DNA from: Prevotellaceae bacterium UBA1720
Lineage (GTDB): Bacteria; Bacteroidota; Bacteroidia; Bacteroidales; Bacteroidaceae
Assembly: GCA_002317475.1 (NCBI GenBank)
Contig: DCIS01000081.1
Coordinates: 3,513 to 49,023, forward strand
Direction of reading: 5' to 3'
Length of the DNA stretch: 45,511 bases
Each line of letters starts with the position of its first letter. Position 1 is the first letter of the stretch. Both the position numbers and the translations under genes were made by a program. Under the pieces are notes generated by a model that was not told the DNA's origin, searched no databases, and worked only from the letters and a program-made list of their open reading frames with translations. Shown here piece after piece: positions 1 to 10,181 of the stretch.

Positions 1-1274
1 ACACGGCGAACAGTGGGAATGAAACCACGTTGCGAAAGTTCCTTGGGATCATAGTCGAGGTTGATGCGCATCACGGCCTCACGGCACTGCCCCACTCTGA
101 CGTGACGCATGTAGATGCCCTCGGTGATGCCTCCACGGCAGGTGTTGGTCTTGATGCGAAGGATACGGTCGAGGTTGGGCGAATCCATTTCGCAGTCGTG
201 GGCGAAGACATTTTGCACACCACCAGAGATCTCCGAACCGATGACTACGCCACCATGACCGTCCTCCATGCGGCAACGACGGATGATGATATTACACGAG
301 GGACGATTGGCCCTACGACCATCGGCATTACGACCGCTCTTGATGGCTATGCAGTCGTCGCCTGTACGGAAGAGGCAATCCTCGATGAGGACATCCTCGC
401 ACGACTCAGGATCACAGCCATCACCGTTGGGACCGTTGTTGATGATGGTGCAACGACGCACGGTGACATTGCGCGAAAAGACAGGATGCACCACCCAGAA
501 GGGCGAGCGTAGAAGGGTCACACCCTCGAGCAGCACATTCTTGCAATCATAGAACTGAATGAGCTGGGGACGCATACCATGTCCCATACCAAAGCGGCGC
601 TCCTCGACAGGCATACCGGCATCTGCCATCACCAGAAGGGTGTTACGGTTGGGGAGTGACTGCATGATGGCATTTGTACCATTATCACCCTGTTCATAAC
701 GTACATCACCCTCCCAGGGCATATTCTGGCTTTCCTTGGTGACACCGGGCACAAATCCATATTTCTCTGCACCACACCAAGGCCACCAGGTCTCTTTCGT
801 ACCACCACCATCGATGACACCTTCGCCCGTAATAGCCACATTTTCAGCCTCGAAAGAATAGATGCAGGGAGAATAGTTCATGATATCCAGTCCCTCCCAA
901 CGGGTTCGCACCAAGGGGTACAGCTCGGGCTCGAAGGCGAAGAGCAACGTGGCACCCTGCTGCACCTCAAGACAAACATGAGAGAGAAGGCGTATGGCAC
1001 CAGTGTTCCATGTGCCAGCAGGAACGACTACCTGTCCCCCACCCGCTTCGTTACATGCCTGAATGGCTGCATTGATGGCTCGCTGGTTCTGCTCTGCCGA
1101 AGCACTTGTGCTGGCACCGAAATCGGTGATGGCGAAAGAACGCGCAGGGAAGGTAGGCGCCACGATGTGCTTCTCAATCTGTCGGTAAAGACGTTTGTTC
1201 CACCCCTTGGCAGAAGCAGAAACAGATGCTATCAAGAACAGGATAAAAGCAAGGTATATGTGTCGGAGATTCAT
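1..1274 (-). CDS. Glycoside hydrolase family 28 (polygalacturonase-like), 3' end outside the window
   Basis: Reading the minus strand from the ATG at 1274 gives an open frame of 424 codons to the window edge. It starts with a signal peptide (MNLRHIYLAFILFLIASVSA), so the enzyme is exported to the periplasm or beyond. The body has the right-handed parallel beta-helix character and motifs of GH28 pectinases: an NNGPNGDGCD-like stretch, then RTGDDCIAIKSG carrying the catalytic aspartate pair, then GHGGVVIGSE with the conserved histidine. The family hydrolyses galacturonic acid linkages in pectin. The gene begins 26 bp after the stop of a GH97 gene and is the last visible member of a three-gene glycosidase operon. 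The C-terminus lies beyond the left edge. Family assignment is strong; the exact substrate (homogalacturonan, rhamnogalacturonan or xylogalacturonan) is not determined. Confidence 0.9.
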   Translation of the reverse strand, partial: MNLRHIYLAFILFLIASVSASAKGWNKRLYRQIEKHIVAPTFPARSFAITDFGASTSASAEQNQRAINAAIQACNEAGGGQVVVPAGTWNTGAIRLLSHVCLEVQQGATLLFAFEPELYPLVRTRWEGLDIMNYSPCIYSFEAENVAITGEGVIDGGGTKETWWPWCGAEKYGFVPGVTKESQNMPWEGDVRYEQGDNGTNAIMQSLPNRNTLLVMADAGMPVEERRFGMGHGMRPQLIQFYDCKNVLLEGVTLLRSPFWVVHPVFSRNVTVRRCTIINNGPNGDGCDPESCEDVLIEDCLFRTGDDCIAIKSGRNADGRRANRPSCNIIIRRCRMEDGHGGVVIGSEISGGVQNVFAHDCEMDSPNLDRILRIKTNTCRGGITEGIYMRHVRVGQCREAVMRINLDYDPKELSQRGFIPTVRR

Positions 1275-1300
1275 AAGTATCTGAATAAAAAAACAGGAGT

Positions 1301-4300
1301 TTATCTAATCATTTTGCTTCCCTTTCTAACGACAACACCCGTGGTGGTTTTCGATGCCTTTGTACCCGTGAGGGTGAAAGAACCAACGGAGGACTGTTCG
1401 GTACGGTCGGGACAAACGGTGTAGATACCAGTCTCGCCATTACGGTTTTCAAAGGTTATGCCCCAAACATTGGTGGTGGCTCCCTTAATGCGAATCTTCA
1501 CAGTATGGATACCCGAGATGGGAGGAACCTCTGCATTAGCAGACGTGGTTACGGTGCTGGTCTTCTTGAGGGCAGGGACGGTGGTCCACTCAGTATTGGC
1601 ATTGTCAAGCAGTATCTCAAACTTCGAACCAGCCTTGGTAGAACCAGGCAGATTGCCATGTATGGTGACTGCATCAATGCCCGTGAGATCTATCTGTCCG
1701 ACGGTGAGGATGGTGCCATCAGGACTATTGAGAATACCCTCCTTCTTGGGTCCCCAAGCATAGGAGGAAGTACCCATATTGGCAAAGACAGGAGCGGCAA
1801 CATAGAGTGGTGTGTCAGGGGTGACACAGGCTGCCTCTGAGGCAATCCACTCCTCTTCAGCATCAAGATAGCGCAGCAACTGAATCTCATTGGCACGGAA
1901 CTCACAATTGCCACTGGTGGTAAGGTCGGCCACCCAACCCAGATAAACCTTGCTATCGATGCTCAAGGTGAAGGTGATACCATTCAGTCCGCTGCCTGTA
2001 CCAAGATTGGAGATGGGCGAACAGAAAAGTGACTTGCTGGTAACGGTAGATGCCGTAGGAAGAGACTTGCCTGCAAAGAGATAGCCTTTCTCGATACCTA
2101 AGGTGGAATTGTAGTTGCCACCCAGGAAATACTTTCCGGCAGGCAGTTCGACATAACGGTAGAGTCGGGTAAGGGCAAGGTTTCCCTTAGCATTCTGTGA
2201 GTCATCCCAAACACCTAAGGAAAGACTGTTCCAACCTGTATAGGTATCGATGCCTTGCTTGGCACCTTCGCTGCCCTTGTCGATGTTGTAATTCTCGACA
2301 GTCCAATATTTTGGTGCACCATAACGTTTGCTGACATCATCGTCTTCGGCCCGAGTGAACATACGGGCCTCTACCAAGTATTTGGCAGTAACATTCTGCG
2401 TCAGTTCAGGGTGATGGATGGCACCACCGGTGATATAGCCATCCTTCTGGAAACGCGAGAAGGCCTCTTGGAGAGCAATATAGGCAGAGAGAATCTCGTC
2501 AACGGTCTGCTCCTCGGTGACAGCTTTGCTCAACGTCAAAGCCTCCTGCAGCAGGGTGATCTCGGCCTTGTCATAATAGGCTTGCGTAGTGGCCTTGGTC
2601 GTCTTGGCCTTGCTGACAGCGTCCTGGACATCCTTGCGTAGGTTGACCAGATTCTGATAACCGAAATAACTCTCGGGCTTGAGGCTGATCGTAAAACCAC
2701 CTCGTGATAAACATAGAATGTCTATACAATCAGTATTTGTCACCTTGTAATAGGAGGTTTTGATTTCTGACATCGTGGCACCATCGTAATTCACCACAGC
2801 CATATATTTTACACCTTCCTCCAGAAAATCGAGTTTGACGGACATCTGCGTTTCCTTGGATGTACCTTCCAGTCCACCCACGTACCACACATCACCCTTG
2901 CGACGTGCCATAACGACGTACTGTCCAGGATAACCGTCCAAAAGACGTGTCTCATCCCAAGCCGTGGGTATCTCCTTCATGAACTGCATAGGCTCACCAG
3001 GCAAGGCATAGAAACCCTCAGGACGGTCTGCCCAATGCTGAATGCCACTCTCGAAGACAACGGCAAGTGCCAACTCGTGAGCATAGGTGGTAGTATGTGG
3101 ATGCTGACTATTGGTAAAGGCTACAGGGGTGTAATCCATCGGCCCTACGACATTACGGGTGAAGGGGAAGGTGCAATTGATGCGAGGGGCATTGTCGGTC
3201 ATGTGCGAACCATTATTGTATTGCTCCGCACCGAAGACACCCTCAGTAGACATGAGGTGGGGATAGGTGCGCGTCCAGCCACGTGGGATGGTGGCACCGT
3301 GGAAGTTGACCAGCATCTGAGCATCACGGGCATCCTCCAAGATATCCAGGTAGTAGTTCATCATGTGCTGCTTGTCACTCTCGAAGAAGTCAATCTTGAC
3401 GCCAACGACACCCATGTTCTTCAACCACTTGAATTCGGCCACACGATTCTCGTGAGTGAGCATACGATCACGGGGCGTAGCACCAACACTGTTGTGAGGA
3501 CCACCAGAGTTATACCACATCATGGGCTTGATACCCTTAGACAGGGCATATTTGCAGGCATCCTGGATGTTACCGCCATTGTACATAGAGTCCCACTCCC
3601 AGTCGAAAAGCACATACTCCCAACCCATCTTGTATGCTAAGTCTACGTATGCCTTGCATATTTGGAAGTCACGTGTACCGTGATTATAGGCCCAATAGAC
3701 CCATGCCGCACTACCGGGCTTGATCCAGGAGAGGTCGGTCATCTGGGTGGGATCGGAGCAATCCTCAACGAGGGTGGAAGTAGCTATTGTATTGAGGTCA
3801 CCCACGATAACTACGCGCCATGGAGAAGTCCATTCGCCTTCCCACGAAGGATTGGCCTCGCCCGTACTGTTTCCCTCCCAGGAATAAGGATAGGAAACAA
3901 CATAATTGTTGATGGACGAACTGTTGTTGAGGTGCGTACTACAGTACTGACGACTGGCATTGGCCTCGGTGATGAGCATGAAATAACCCTTATGCTCGAA
4001 GAGGCAAGGGAAGGCCCAGTCACCTTGACGAGAGGCACTGGCCTGATAGGGAAAATCGCCCTCATAGCTGGTGTTGTACTCCATCAGCCAACGATGGTCT
4101 GCCTGCTCTATCAAGTAATTGGTTGCCTCACCGGTAAAAGTCCTGGTCTTGCCATTATCAGGCAAGGAATAGCGGAAGGTGACACCATCATTCCAGGCAC
4201 GAACCTCCACACCGAGTTCTGACTGTTTAGCATTCAGGAAACGCACCTTGACCGCCGTTGCCTCGTTCTTGACATGTGACCTCTTGCCATGTAACATATC

Positions 4301-4561
4301 ATAGCTCTCGGTTATGACCTCGGGTGCAAAAACCGAATCGACACTGAGCGACGTGAACTGCTCACCGCTTGTCTTCAGACCGAGCGTGATGCGAGTCATA
4401 CGTTTACCTTCAGCATTGTAGACATCCAGGTAGGTCTTGCCGGACAGTGTGACGACACGGGCTGACACCTGCTGGTTGGGACTGACGATATTAGCCACCT
4501 CGACAGCACCAGAGGTGAGTGCCAAGAGGAGCAGCAACAAGGACAGGATGGTTTTCCTCAT
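1301..4561 (-). CDS. GH97 glycosidase (retaining type) with C-terminal extension and T9SS-like tail
   Basis: This 1086-residue secreted protein has a signal peptide (residues about 1-19), the GH97 N-terminal beta-sandwich (about 25-280), the TIM barrel (about 285-560) and the C-terminal beta domain to about 635. The motif VKIDFF places an aspartate at about 391 and GAEQYN a glutamate at about 446. That 55-residue spacing matches the nucleophile and acid/base of retaining GH97 alpha-galactosidases rather than the inverting SusB type. Beyond the normal family length (about 640-700) lie a helical linker (about 640-715), two beta-rich modules that resemble carbohydrate-binding or DUF5013-like domains (about 725-900 and 920-1035), and a C-terminal tail ending GVVVRKGSKMIR that resembles a T9SS sorting domain. 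It starts 15 bp after the stop of its GH97 paralogue. Likely role: removal of alpha-galactose or beta-L-arabinopyranose from plant glycans; the sugar is inferred. Confidence 0.9.
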   Translation of the reverse strand: MRKTILSLLLLLLALTSGAVEVANIVSPNQQVSARVVTLSGKTYLDVYNAEGKRMTRITLGLKTSGEQFTSLSVDSVFAPEVITESYDMLHGKRSHVKNEATAVKVRFLNAKQSELGVEVRAWNDGVTFRYSLPDNGKTRTFTGEATNYLIEQADHRWLMEYNTSYEGDFPYQASASRQGDWAFPCLFEHKGYFMLITEANASRQYCSTHLNNSSSINNYVVSYPYSWEGNSTGEANPSWEGEWTSPWRVVIVGDLNTIATSTLVEDCSDPTQMTDLSWIKPGSAAWVYWAYNHGTRDFQICKAYVDLAYKMGWEYVLFDWEWDSMYNGGNIQDACKYALSKGIKPMMWYNSGGPHNSVGATPRDRMLTHENRVAEFKWLKNMGVVGVKIDFFESDKQHMMNYYLDILEDARDAQMLVNFHGATIPRGWTRTYPHLMSTEGVFGAEQYNNGSHMTDNAPRINCTFPFTRNVVGPMDYTPVAFTNSQHPHTTTYAHELALAVVFESGIQHWADRPEGFYALPGEPMQFMKEIPTAWDETRLLDGYPGQYVVMARRKGDVWYVGGLEGTSKETQMSVKLDFLEEGVKYMAVVNYDGATMSEIKTSYYKVTNTDCIDILCLSRGGFTISLKPESYFGYQNLVNLRKDVQDAVSKAKTTKATTQAYYDKAEITLLQEALTLSKAVTEEQTVDEILSAYIALQEAFSRFQKDGYITGGAIHHPELTQNVTAKYLVEARMFTRAEDDDVSKRYGAPKYWTVENYNIDKGSEGAKQGIDTYTGWNSLSLGVWDDSQNAKGNLALTRLYRYVELPAGKYFLGGNYNSTLGIEKGYLFAGKSLPTASTVTSKSLFCSPISNLGTGSGLNGITFTLSIDSKVYLGWVADLTTSGNCEFRANEIQLLRYLDAEEEWIASEAACVTPDTPLYVAAPVFANMGTSSYAWGPKKEGILNSPDGTILTVGQIDLTGIDAVTIHGNLPGSTKAGSKFEILLDNANTEWTTVPALKKTSTVTTSANAEVPPISGIHTVKIRIKGATTNVWGITFENRNGETGIYTVCPDRTEQSSVGSFTLTGTKASKTTTGVVVRKGSKMIR

Positions 4562-4576
4562 ACTACTTATAAACTT

Positions 4577-6490
4577 TTAATTTTGGGCAGGTTTTATAGT
4601 CATGGCAAAACCGCCACGAGAGAGGCATGGAATCTCGATGACATCAGGCATCAGGCCCTTCTTATACAGGGACTTACGGAAATTGAACTGAGATATCTCG
4701 CTGCCATCGGAATGGAGTGTTACTATATAATTCTGCCCCGATTTAAGGAAGTCCAGCTTCACCTTGAAGGTAGTAGCCTCGCTCTTGCCCTCGATACCTG
4801 CCACATACCAGGTGTCACCCTTACGACGAGCCATGACGACACGCTCGGCAGGATAACCCTCGAGCAGACGTGTCTCGTCCCATGCCGTGGGAACCTCCAT
4901 CATGAACTGCTTGGGAGCATCGGGCAAAGCATAGAAACCCTCAGGACGGTCTGCCCAGTGCTGAATGCCACTCTCGAAGATAACACTCAAGGCCAGTTCG
5001 TGAGCATAGGTAGTAGTGTGCTTGTGCTGAGAATCTGTGAAGGCCACTGGGGTGTAATCCATAGGACCTACGATGTTACGGGTGAAGGGCAGGACGCAGT
5101 TGACATGACAACCATTCTCGGTCATGTAAGGGCCATTGTTATACTGCTCGGCACCATACACGCCCTCGGTGGACATCAGGTTGGGATAGGTGCGTGTCCA
5201 GCCACGTGGGATGGTGGCACCGTGGAAGTTGACAAGCATCTTTGCCTCTGCTGCATCCTCCAGGATATCAATGAAATAGTTCATCATGTGCTGCTTGTCA
5301 CTCTCGAAGAAGTCAACCTTGACACCAGCCACACCGATGCTTTTCAGCCAGGCAAATTCCTTCACACGACTTTCATGAGTAAGCATACGGTCACGAGGCG
5401 TGCTCCAGACACCTGTGTGTGGGCCACCACTATTGTACCACATGAGAGGCTTAATGCCGTTTGAGAGGGCATACTTGCAGGCATGCTCGATAGTTCCGCC
5501 ATTGCCCATCTGGTCCCATTCCCAGTCAAAGAGGACGTACTCCCAGTTCATAGCCTTAGCCAGGTCAACATACTTCTTGCAGATCTGGAAGTCCTTGGTA
5601 CCGTGATTGTATGCCCAGTAGACCCAAGCTGCACGACCGGGAAGTATCCAAGAGGTATCCTTGATCTTACATGGCTCAGAACAATCCTGAACGAGTGTAG
5701 AAGCCACCAATGTCTGCAAAGAACCAACCATCACAACACGCCAGGGAGAGGTCCACTCGCCCTTCCATTTGGGGGTGACATCGCCCACCTTATTGCCTTC
5801 CCATGCAAAGGGATAGTCTACGTGATAGGAATCACAATTGGCCGTATTGTTGAGGTGAGTGTTGCAGTACTGACGACCAGGATTGGCCTCGGTGATGAGC
5901 AGATAGGTGTCGCGCTGCTTGAAGAGGCAGGGATAGCCCCAGTCACCTTGTCGCTCGTTGGCATGCTGAGGACGGTAATCATCCTCGTAACTGGTAGTGA
6001 ACTTCTGCAACCAGCCATCGTTGGTATTCTTATGAATGAAGAAACTGGTAGCCTCGCCGGTGAAAGTGCGCTCCTGACCATTGTCGGGAAGGAGGTAACG
6101 GAAGGTGACACCGTCATTCCATGCACGAACCTCGATAGTAAGAGGTTGCTGGTTGGCGTTCATATACGCCACCTTCACAGCACTCGCCTCATTGGTGGCG
6201 TGGGAAGTCTTGCCATGCAGCAAGTCGTATGACTCCTTTATCTTTGTCGTCTTGCCCACCTTACTGAGTTTCAGTGAGGTATAGTCCTCATCGGCAGTGG
6301 TCAGACCCAAGGTGATGCGGGTAAGTAGAATACCCTCACCGTCTTGTACATAGAGGTAGGTCTTGCCCTGCTCCTGAGTGAGCATGGCTCTCACTTGCTT
6401 GTTTGGGCTCTTCAACAAAACATCATGTGCATTAGCGCACAAAACGCCAAACAAAGCGCAGGCTACGAATAAAAGTTTCTTGATCTTCAT
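4577..6490 (-). CDS. GH97 glycosidase (retaining type)
   Basis: This 637-residue protein is a normal-length GH97 enzyme with a signal peptide (MKIKKLLFVACALFGVLCANA). It is strongly similar along its length to the downstream paralogue but lacks that protein's extra C-terminal modules. The catalytic barrel carries VKVDFF (Asp at about 393) and GAEQYN (Glu at about 448), the 55-residue spacing of the retaining subgroup that includes alpha-galactosidases and beta-L-arabinopyranosidases. Other barrel signatures are WVYWAYNHGT, VLFDWEWD and NFHGATIPRGW. It is the first gene of the operon and has a well-formed Bacteroidetes promoter about 60 bp upstream. The pair probably acts on related but different linkages or in different locations: this copy periplasmic, the longer one surface-exported. 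Substrate is inferred from family membership only. Confidence 0.93.
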   Translation of the reverse strand: MKIKKLLFVACALFGVLCANAHDVLLKSPNKQVRAMLTQEQGKTYLYVQDGEGILLTRITLGLTTADEDYTSLKLSKVGKTTKIKESYDLLHGKTSHATNEASAVKVAYMNANQQPLTIEVRAWNDGVTFRYLLPDNGQERTFTGEATSFFIHKNTNDGWLQKFTTSYEDDYRPQHANERQGDWGYPCLFKQRDTYLLITEANPGRQYCNTHLNNTANCDSYHVDYPFAWEGNKVGDVTPKWKGEWTSPWRVVMVGSLQTLVASTLVQDCSEPCKIKDTSWILPGRAAWVYWAYNHGTKDFQICKKYVDLAKAMNWEYVLFDWEWDQMGNGGTIEHACKYALSNGIKPLMWYNSGGPHTGVWSTPRDRMLTHESRVKEFAWLKSIGVAGVKVDFFESDKQHMMNYFIDILEDAAEAKMLVNFHGATIPRGWTRTYPNLMSTEGVYGAEQYNNGPYMTENGCHVNCVLPFTRNIVGPMDYTPVAFTDSQHKHTTTYAHELALSVIFESGIQHWADRPEGFYALPDAPKQFMMEVPTAWDETRLLEGYPAERVVMARRKGDTWYVAGIEGKSEATTFKVKLDFLKSGQNYIVTLHSDGSEISQFNFRKSLYKKGLMPDVIEIPCLSRGGFAMTIKPAQN

Positions 6491-6546
6491 GTTATTATAA
6501 TTGTCATTAGGCTAACTTTGCTGTCAGCAATCGGTAATATTCGCTG

Positions 6547-6578
6547 CAAAATTAATCATTTTTTCCTTTCGCTCCAAA
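6547..6578 (-). promoter_or_regulatory. Bacteroidetes-type promoter for the GH97/GH97/GH28 operon
   Basis: On the minus strand a TTTG -33 box (6575-6578) is followed after exactly 20 nt by TAATTTTG (6547-6554), matching the TTTG/TAnnTTTG consensus. It lies about 57-88 bp upstream of the first GH97 start codon. Confidence 0.7.
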
Positions 6579-6632
6579 AGAATGGAACACAGATACATAG
6601 GACAAAGTTGTCTATGTATTGTACAGCATATA

Positions 6633-6678
6633 TAAAAAGTTGTGGCAAGCCTGACGTGATGCCGGACTTGCCACAACT
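6633..6678 (-). terminator. Intrinsic terminator after the C10 protease gene
   Basis: A 12-bp perfect stem (AGTTGTGGCAAG / CTTGCCACAACT) with a 17-nt loop begins 17 bp after the minus-strand stop of the protease gene and is followed by TTTTTATA. Confidence 0.85.
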
Positions 6679-6694
6679 GAAACAGAGGATCCTT

Positions 6695-9600
6695 TTACTT
6701 AACCATTACCTTACGTCCATCAATGATGTAGAGACCCTTGGTAGGAACTGCTACACGCTGACCGTTGAGGTTGTAGATAACATCGGGCTGACGGTCATCA
6801 GCTACATCAATCATGGATGTGGTATCCGTTGAGAACTGAATACTTGCCCCATTGATGGTAGCCACCAACGCACCACGATATGAGATGTCTGTGTGCATAC
6901 GATGCCATGTACGCTGGCTGTCGCGATAGGCGGGATATACGAGATATGAGCCAGTAGCCTTAGGCATCAGCGAGGGCTGCACGTTGAAGCTAGTGTAGTA
7001 AGTGAGCGGTGCACGGGTATTGTCCTTGGTGCTCTCCACAAAGGTGCTATTGCCTACCCCGTCAACAAACTCCAGACCATAGCGGAACGTCTTCTCCTCG
7101 ACTGAGCGATTGGCAAACTCACCACGGAAGATGAAGTTGCCCTGAGGCGATTTACTCTCATCCACAGAGAAGTCGGTGAAATTGTAGAGCATCGTGGGGA
7201 AGACAGAAGTACCGTCATAGGGCTTGATGCTGACCACAGCCTCCTGGGCGAGGTTATAGTTCATGATTTTGTCAAGTGTGTAATAACCATCGTACATGCC
7301 ATCCCAGCCAAAGTTGACATGATACTTGCCTTCTTTGTATCCATCGATAACGAAAGTATGACCTGATGTAGAAGAAGCATAACCTGTATAAACCACGGGA
7401 CGACCACTCTGAATCTCACCCAGGATGATTTCGTTCCACTCTTCGTCGGTATACATGTTGCGCAAGATGTGGCAGATGGACTTATCATAGTTGAGGTACG
7501 TGGCCACACCATAGGCAGCATTAAAGAGGTAGGCTACACTCTCCTGCGCCTCATACTTCATCTGCGAAGCATAACCCACATCCTTCATCAGAAGGGCCAC
7601 GGCCTGCTTGCACGAGTCGGGTGAAGAGGTCTTCACCTTGTCGAGCATAGCATCCCAGTTGTAGACGCTCTGCGAGAAGTCGGTCGTGCGAGTATTGCCA
7701 TTATTGTCGGTATAGGTAATCGAACCCGTACCCTTCAAAGGATATTTCCAATAACGAAGCACCTGTGCAAATGCTGTTGCGGTGCAACCGGTGGGATACT
7801 TTGAGGGACAAAGGTTGCTGTAGGGTGCATCCTGTCCCCACTGGGTAGCGAGCATATATTCGCCGGTGTATTCAGGCGTATCAGGTTCGTCGGGATCAGT
7901 GGGGTCGGTAGGTGTTTCGGTCTCCTCCTCACTCTCAGGCGGAGTCATATTCTTACCCGTCACAAAGTAGCAGTTGTCCAAAGAGCTCTGCCCTGTGAAG
8001 TAAGCACCGTTGCTATCCAAAAGGTAGACCTTGTACTTTGTGCTGTCCTCCAATGCCTCGATAGAGCCTTTGACCATGATGTCGACAGTTTTACCCTCGG
8101 GAATGACATAGTTGTCGGAGGTAAGCATGCCCAACACTGTACCATATCGCTTGCCACCACAAACAGACACCTTGACTGGACCTACATAATTGCCACTCTG
8201 GCAAGTCATGGTGGCATAAACGGTTATATCATACTTGTTTACATTCTCGTAGGCAGGCATCTCAATGACTTTGGTCAACTGGATGGTAGCAGCATTACTC
8301 TTACCGCCAATGACGATACAGCTTGCCTCGCACCAATTATTACCACCGGCATCCTCAATGTAGACCTCTGTCAGACCGCTGTAAACAGGCACGTTAGCCG
8401 AAAGGGTATAGGTACGCTCATCGCCCTCTTCCATAACCACGCTGGTGTTTGAACCTGTACCAATCTTCGTGCCATTCTGATAGAAGGACAGTCGCAGGTT
8501 TCCTTCATAGCTGCCTCGTACGCCCTTCAGCGTGGCACTAACCTTGATGGCAGCACCTGGCTCGGGAGTGACATTGCTGATGCGGATGTGCTCGGCAGCC
8601 ATTTCGTAGGCAGAAGCAGCACTGCTGAGTGTAATCTGCTCATCAGCAACTACGGCAATCACATCATCGTTGATGCTGGGAGAGTGATACATCTCGCGCC
8701 ATACACCGTCATTACCCTGGAAGGCAGGACGCAAAATATAACTGCCAGTAGCCATGGGGAAATCAGCAAAGGAGACCGTAAGTCGGGACTCTGTGCCAGA
8801 TGCCTGATTGCCACCATTGGGACCACCACCATTGGGACCGCCAAAACCGCCGCCAAAACTTGCAGACAAGGTTGACTTTGCTGCTGCAGGGAGGAACGTG
8901 GCATTACCCTCAGCATCAATGACCTCAACACCCAAGAGGAAGTCAAGCGAGGTGGCACGCGTACCTTGCGTAAAGTTGCCCGTGAAGGTTACCGAATCAC
9001 TACGCGTAGCCGTTTGCTGCTCTGTGCTGAAATTATTCTTGTTGAAAACAAGGTCAAGATACTGCGTTGTTTCTGTTGCAGGTTGGATACCGATAATAGC
9101 CTCCACATTGCTATTGTAGCCACTTGACGTGCCGCCTGTGCCTTGCTGAGAGGGCGTGAGGCGATCCATGCGGAAATAGCCGTTGCTTACGCCACCCCAT
9201 CCCCAGTTGATATGGAATTTACCGTCCTGATAACCATCGCAGAGAAAGTTATGACCACCCTCTGAGTTGTAGCCACCCAGCATCACGGGTCTGCCGTTGG
9301 TCAATTCGTTGTAGATGACCTCGTCCCAGCCACCTTCGGTAAACGAGTTGCGATAGATGTCACAGATGCTTTGACTATAGCCGAAGCTATTAATCAAGGC
9401 ATCAGGCACGCTTCCTTCATTCGCTGTAGTGACCGTCTGTCCATAGTTGGAACGAATGCTGTAACCACAGTCACGCATCAGTGTAGCCACAGCCTTGATG
9501 CTCTCGTTGCTGCTGCTACCATCGAGTACATCGGGCATATTGGCCCAGTCATAGGTCTGCTGTGCGAGGTCGATGGTTTCGCCACAACCTGTCACAGTGC

Positions 9601-10156
9601 CAATACCATGTTCGGGATACTTGTGCTTGTACATGATCTGGGCCATGGTCGTGGCCACACAACCCGTGGGGCTCTGCCCACCATTCACAATGGGTGTGAG
9701 GTTGTAGTAAGGACTATTCTGTCCCCACGTGCTGGTGCATAAGGGAGCAACGGCTGTATGCTTACGTACCACCTTGGAAGGTGTTTGGGCGGGATTTAGA
9801 GCGGCATAGGCCACCTGATCGTTGACATCGTCAATCCAGGCTTTGAGTGCTGCAGGCATTTGTTCGCTATCGAAGTGACCTTGGTCGGCAAAACCAAGGA
9901 TAGTACCTCCCTCAACATTGTCGTTGGCTGCCACAATGACAAAGCCACCATCAGTGCCACGATTGAAAACATATAGACCACTGGTGTGCAGTTCCAGCTT
10001 CAGCGTGGCATCCGTCTGCGACTTGACACGGTGTGCAGCAACTGTCTCAGTCGTAAACTTCGCTGCCATCTGCTGTGCCTCTTTCAGCTCCACCTTATCA
10101 GCCGAGGCTGTGATGGAAAGTGCTGCCAAGAGAAGCGATAGTGTAACCTTTCTCAT
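6695..10156 (-). CDS. Tandem C10 (streptopain/SpeB-like) cysteine protease with T9SS sorting domain
   Basis: This 1153-residue protein has a signal peptide, then a Spi-like propeptide (about 20-135), then two separate C10 peptidase domains. Domain 1 (about 140-355) has Cys166 in SPTGCVATT and His302 in EGGHNFLCDGY. Domain 2 (about 768-980) has Cys791 in YPTGCTATA and His933 in SGHTFVIDGY. Both also keep the NWGW or NFGW turn, so both look catalytically competent. Between them are beta-rich modules with a Gly/Asn/Pro stretch (about 434-452) and an acidic Thr/Pro/Asp linker (about 738-765). The C-terminus (VIYNLNGQRV...GLYIIDGRKVMVK) is a T9SS sorting domain, so the protein is probably surface-bound or released. 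Known C10 proteins usually carry one catalytic domain. It probably degrades host, dietary or competitor proteins; the target is unknown. Confidence 0.92.
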   Translation of the reverse strand: MRKVTLSLLLAALSITASADKVELKEAQQMAAKFTTETVAAHRVKSQTDATLKLELHTSGLYVFNRGTDGGFVIVAANDNVEGGTILGFADQGHFDSEQMPAALKAWIDDVNDQVAYAALNPAQTPSKVVRKHTAVAPLCTSTWGQNSPYYNLTPIVNGGQSPTGCVATTMAQIMYKHKYPEHGIGTVTGCGETIDLAQQTYDWANMPDVLDGSSSNESIKAVATLMRDCGYSIRSNYGQTVTTANEGSVPDALINSFGYSQSICDIYRNSFTEGGWDEVIYNELTNGRPVMLGGYNSEGGHNFLCDGYQDGKFHINWGWGGVSNGYFRMDRLTPSQQGTGGTSSGYNSNVEAIIGIQPATETTQYLDLVFNKNNFSTEQQTATRSDSVTFTGNFTQGTRATSLDFLLGVEVIDAEGNATFLPAAAKSTLSASFGGGFGGPNGGGPNGGNQASGTESRLTVSFADFPMATGSYILRPAFQGNDGVWREMYHSPSINDDVIAVVADEQITLSSAASAYEMAAEHIRISNVTPEPGAAIKVSATLKGVRGSYEGNLRLSFYQNGTKIGTGSNTSVVMEEGDERTYTLSANVPVYSGLTEVYIEDAGGNNWCEASCIVIGGKSNAATIQLTKVIEMPAYENVNKYDITVYATMTCQSGNYVGPVKVSVCGGKRYGTVLGMLTSDNYVIPEGKTVDIMVKGSIEALEDSTKYKVYLLDSNGAYFTGQSSLDNCYFVTGKNMTPPESEEETETPTDPTDPDEPDTPEYTGEYMLATQWGQDAPYSNLCPSKYPTGCTATAFAQVLRYWKYPLKGTGSITYTDNNGNTRTTDFSQSVYNWDAMLDKVKTSSPDSCKQAVALLMKDVGYASQMKYEAQESVAYLFNAAYGVATYLNYDKSICHILRNMYTDEEWNEIILGEIQSGRPVVYTGYASSTSGHTFVIDGYKEGKYHVNFGWDGMYDGYYTLDKIMNYNLAQEAVVSIKPYDGTSVFPTMLYNFTDFSVDESKSPQGNFIFRGEFANRSVEEKTFRYGLEFVDGVGNSTFVESTKDNTRAPLTYYTSFNVQPSLMPKATGSYLVYPAYRDSQRTWHRMHTDISYRGALVATINGASIQFSTDTTSMIDVADDRQPDVIYNLNGQRVAVPTKGLYIIDGRKVMVK

Positions 10157-10181
10157 GTAATACGTATTTTCATTAACAAAA

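Noticed and set aside
1458..6232. Long open frames on the plus strand opposite the GH97 genes
   Set aside because: They mirror the codon structure of the minus-strand genes and show no domain or signal peptide.
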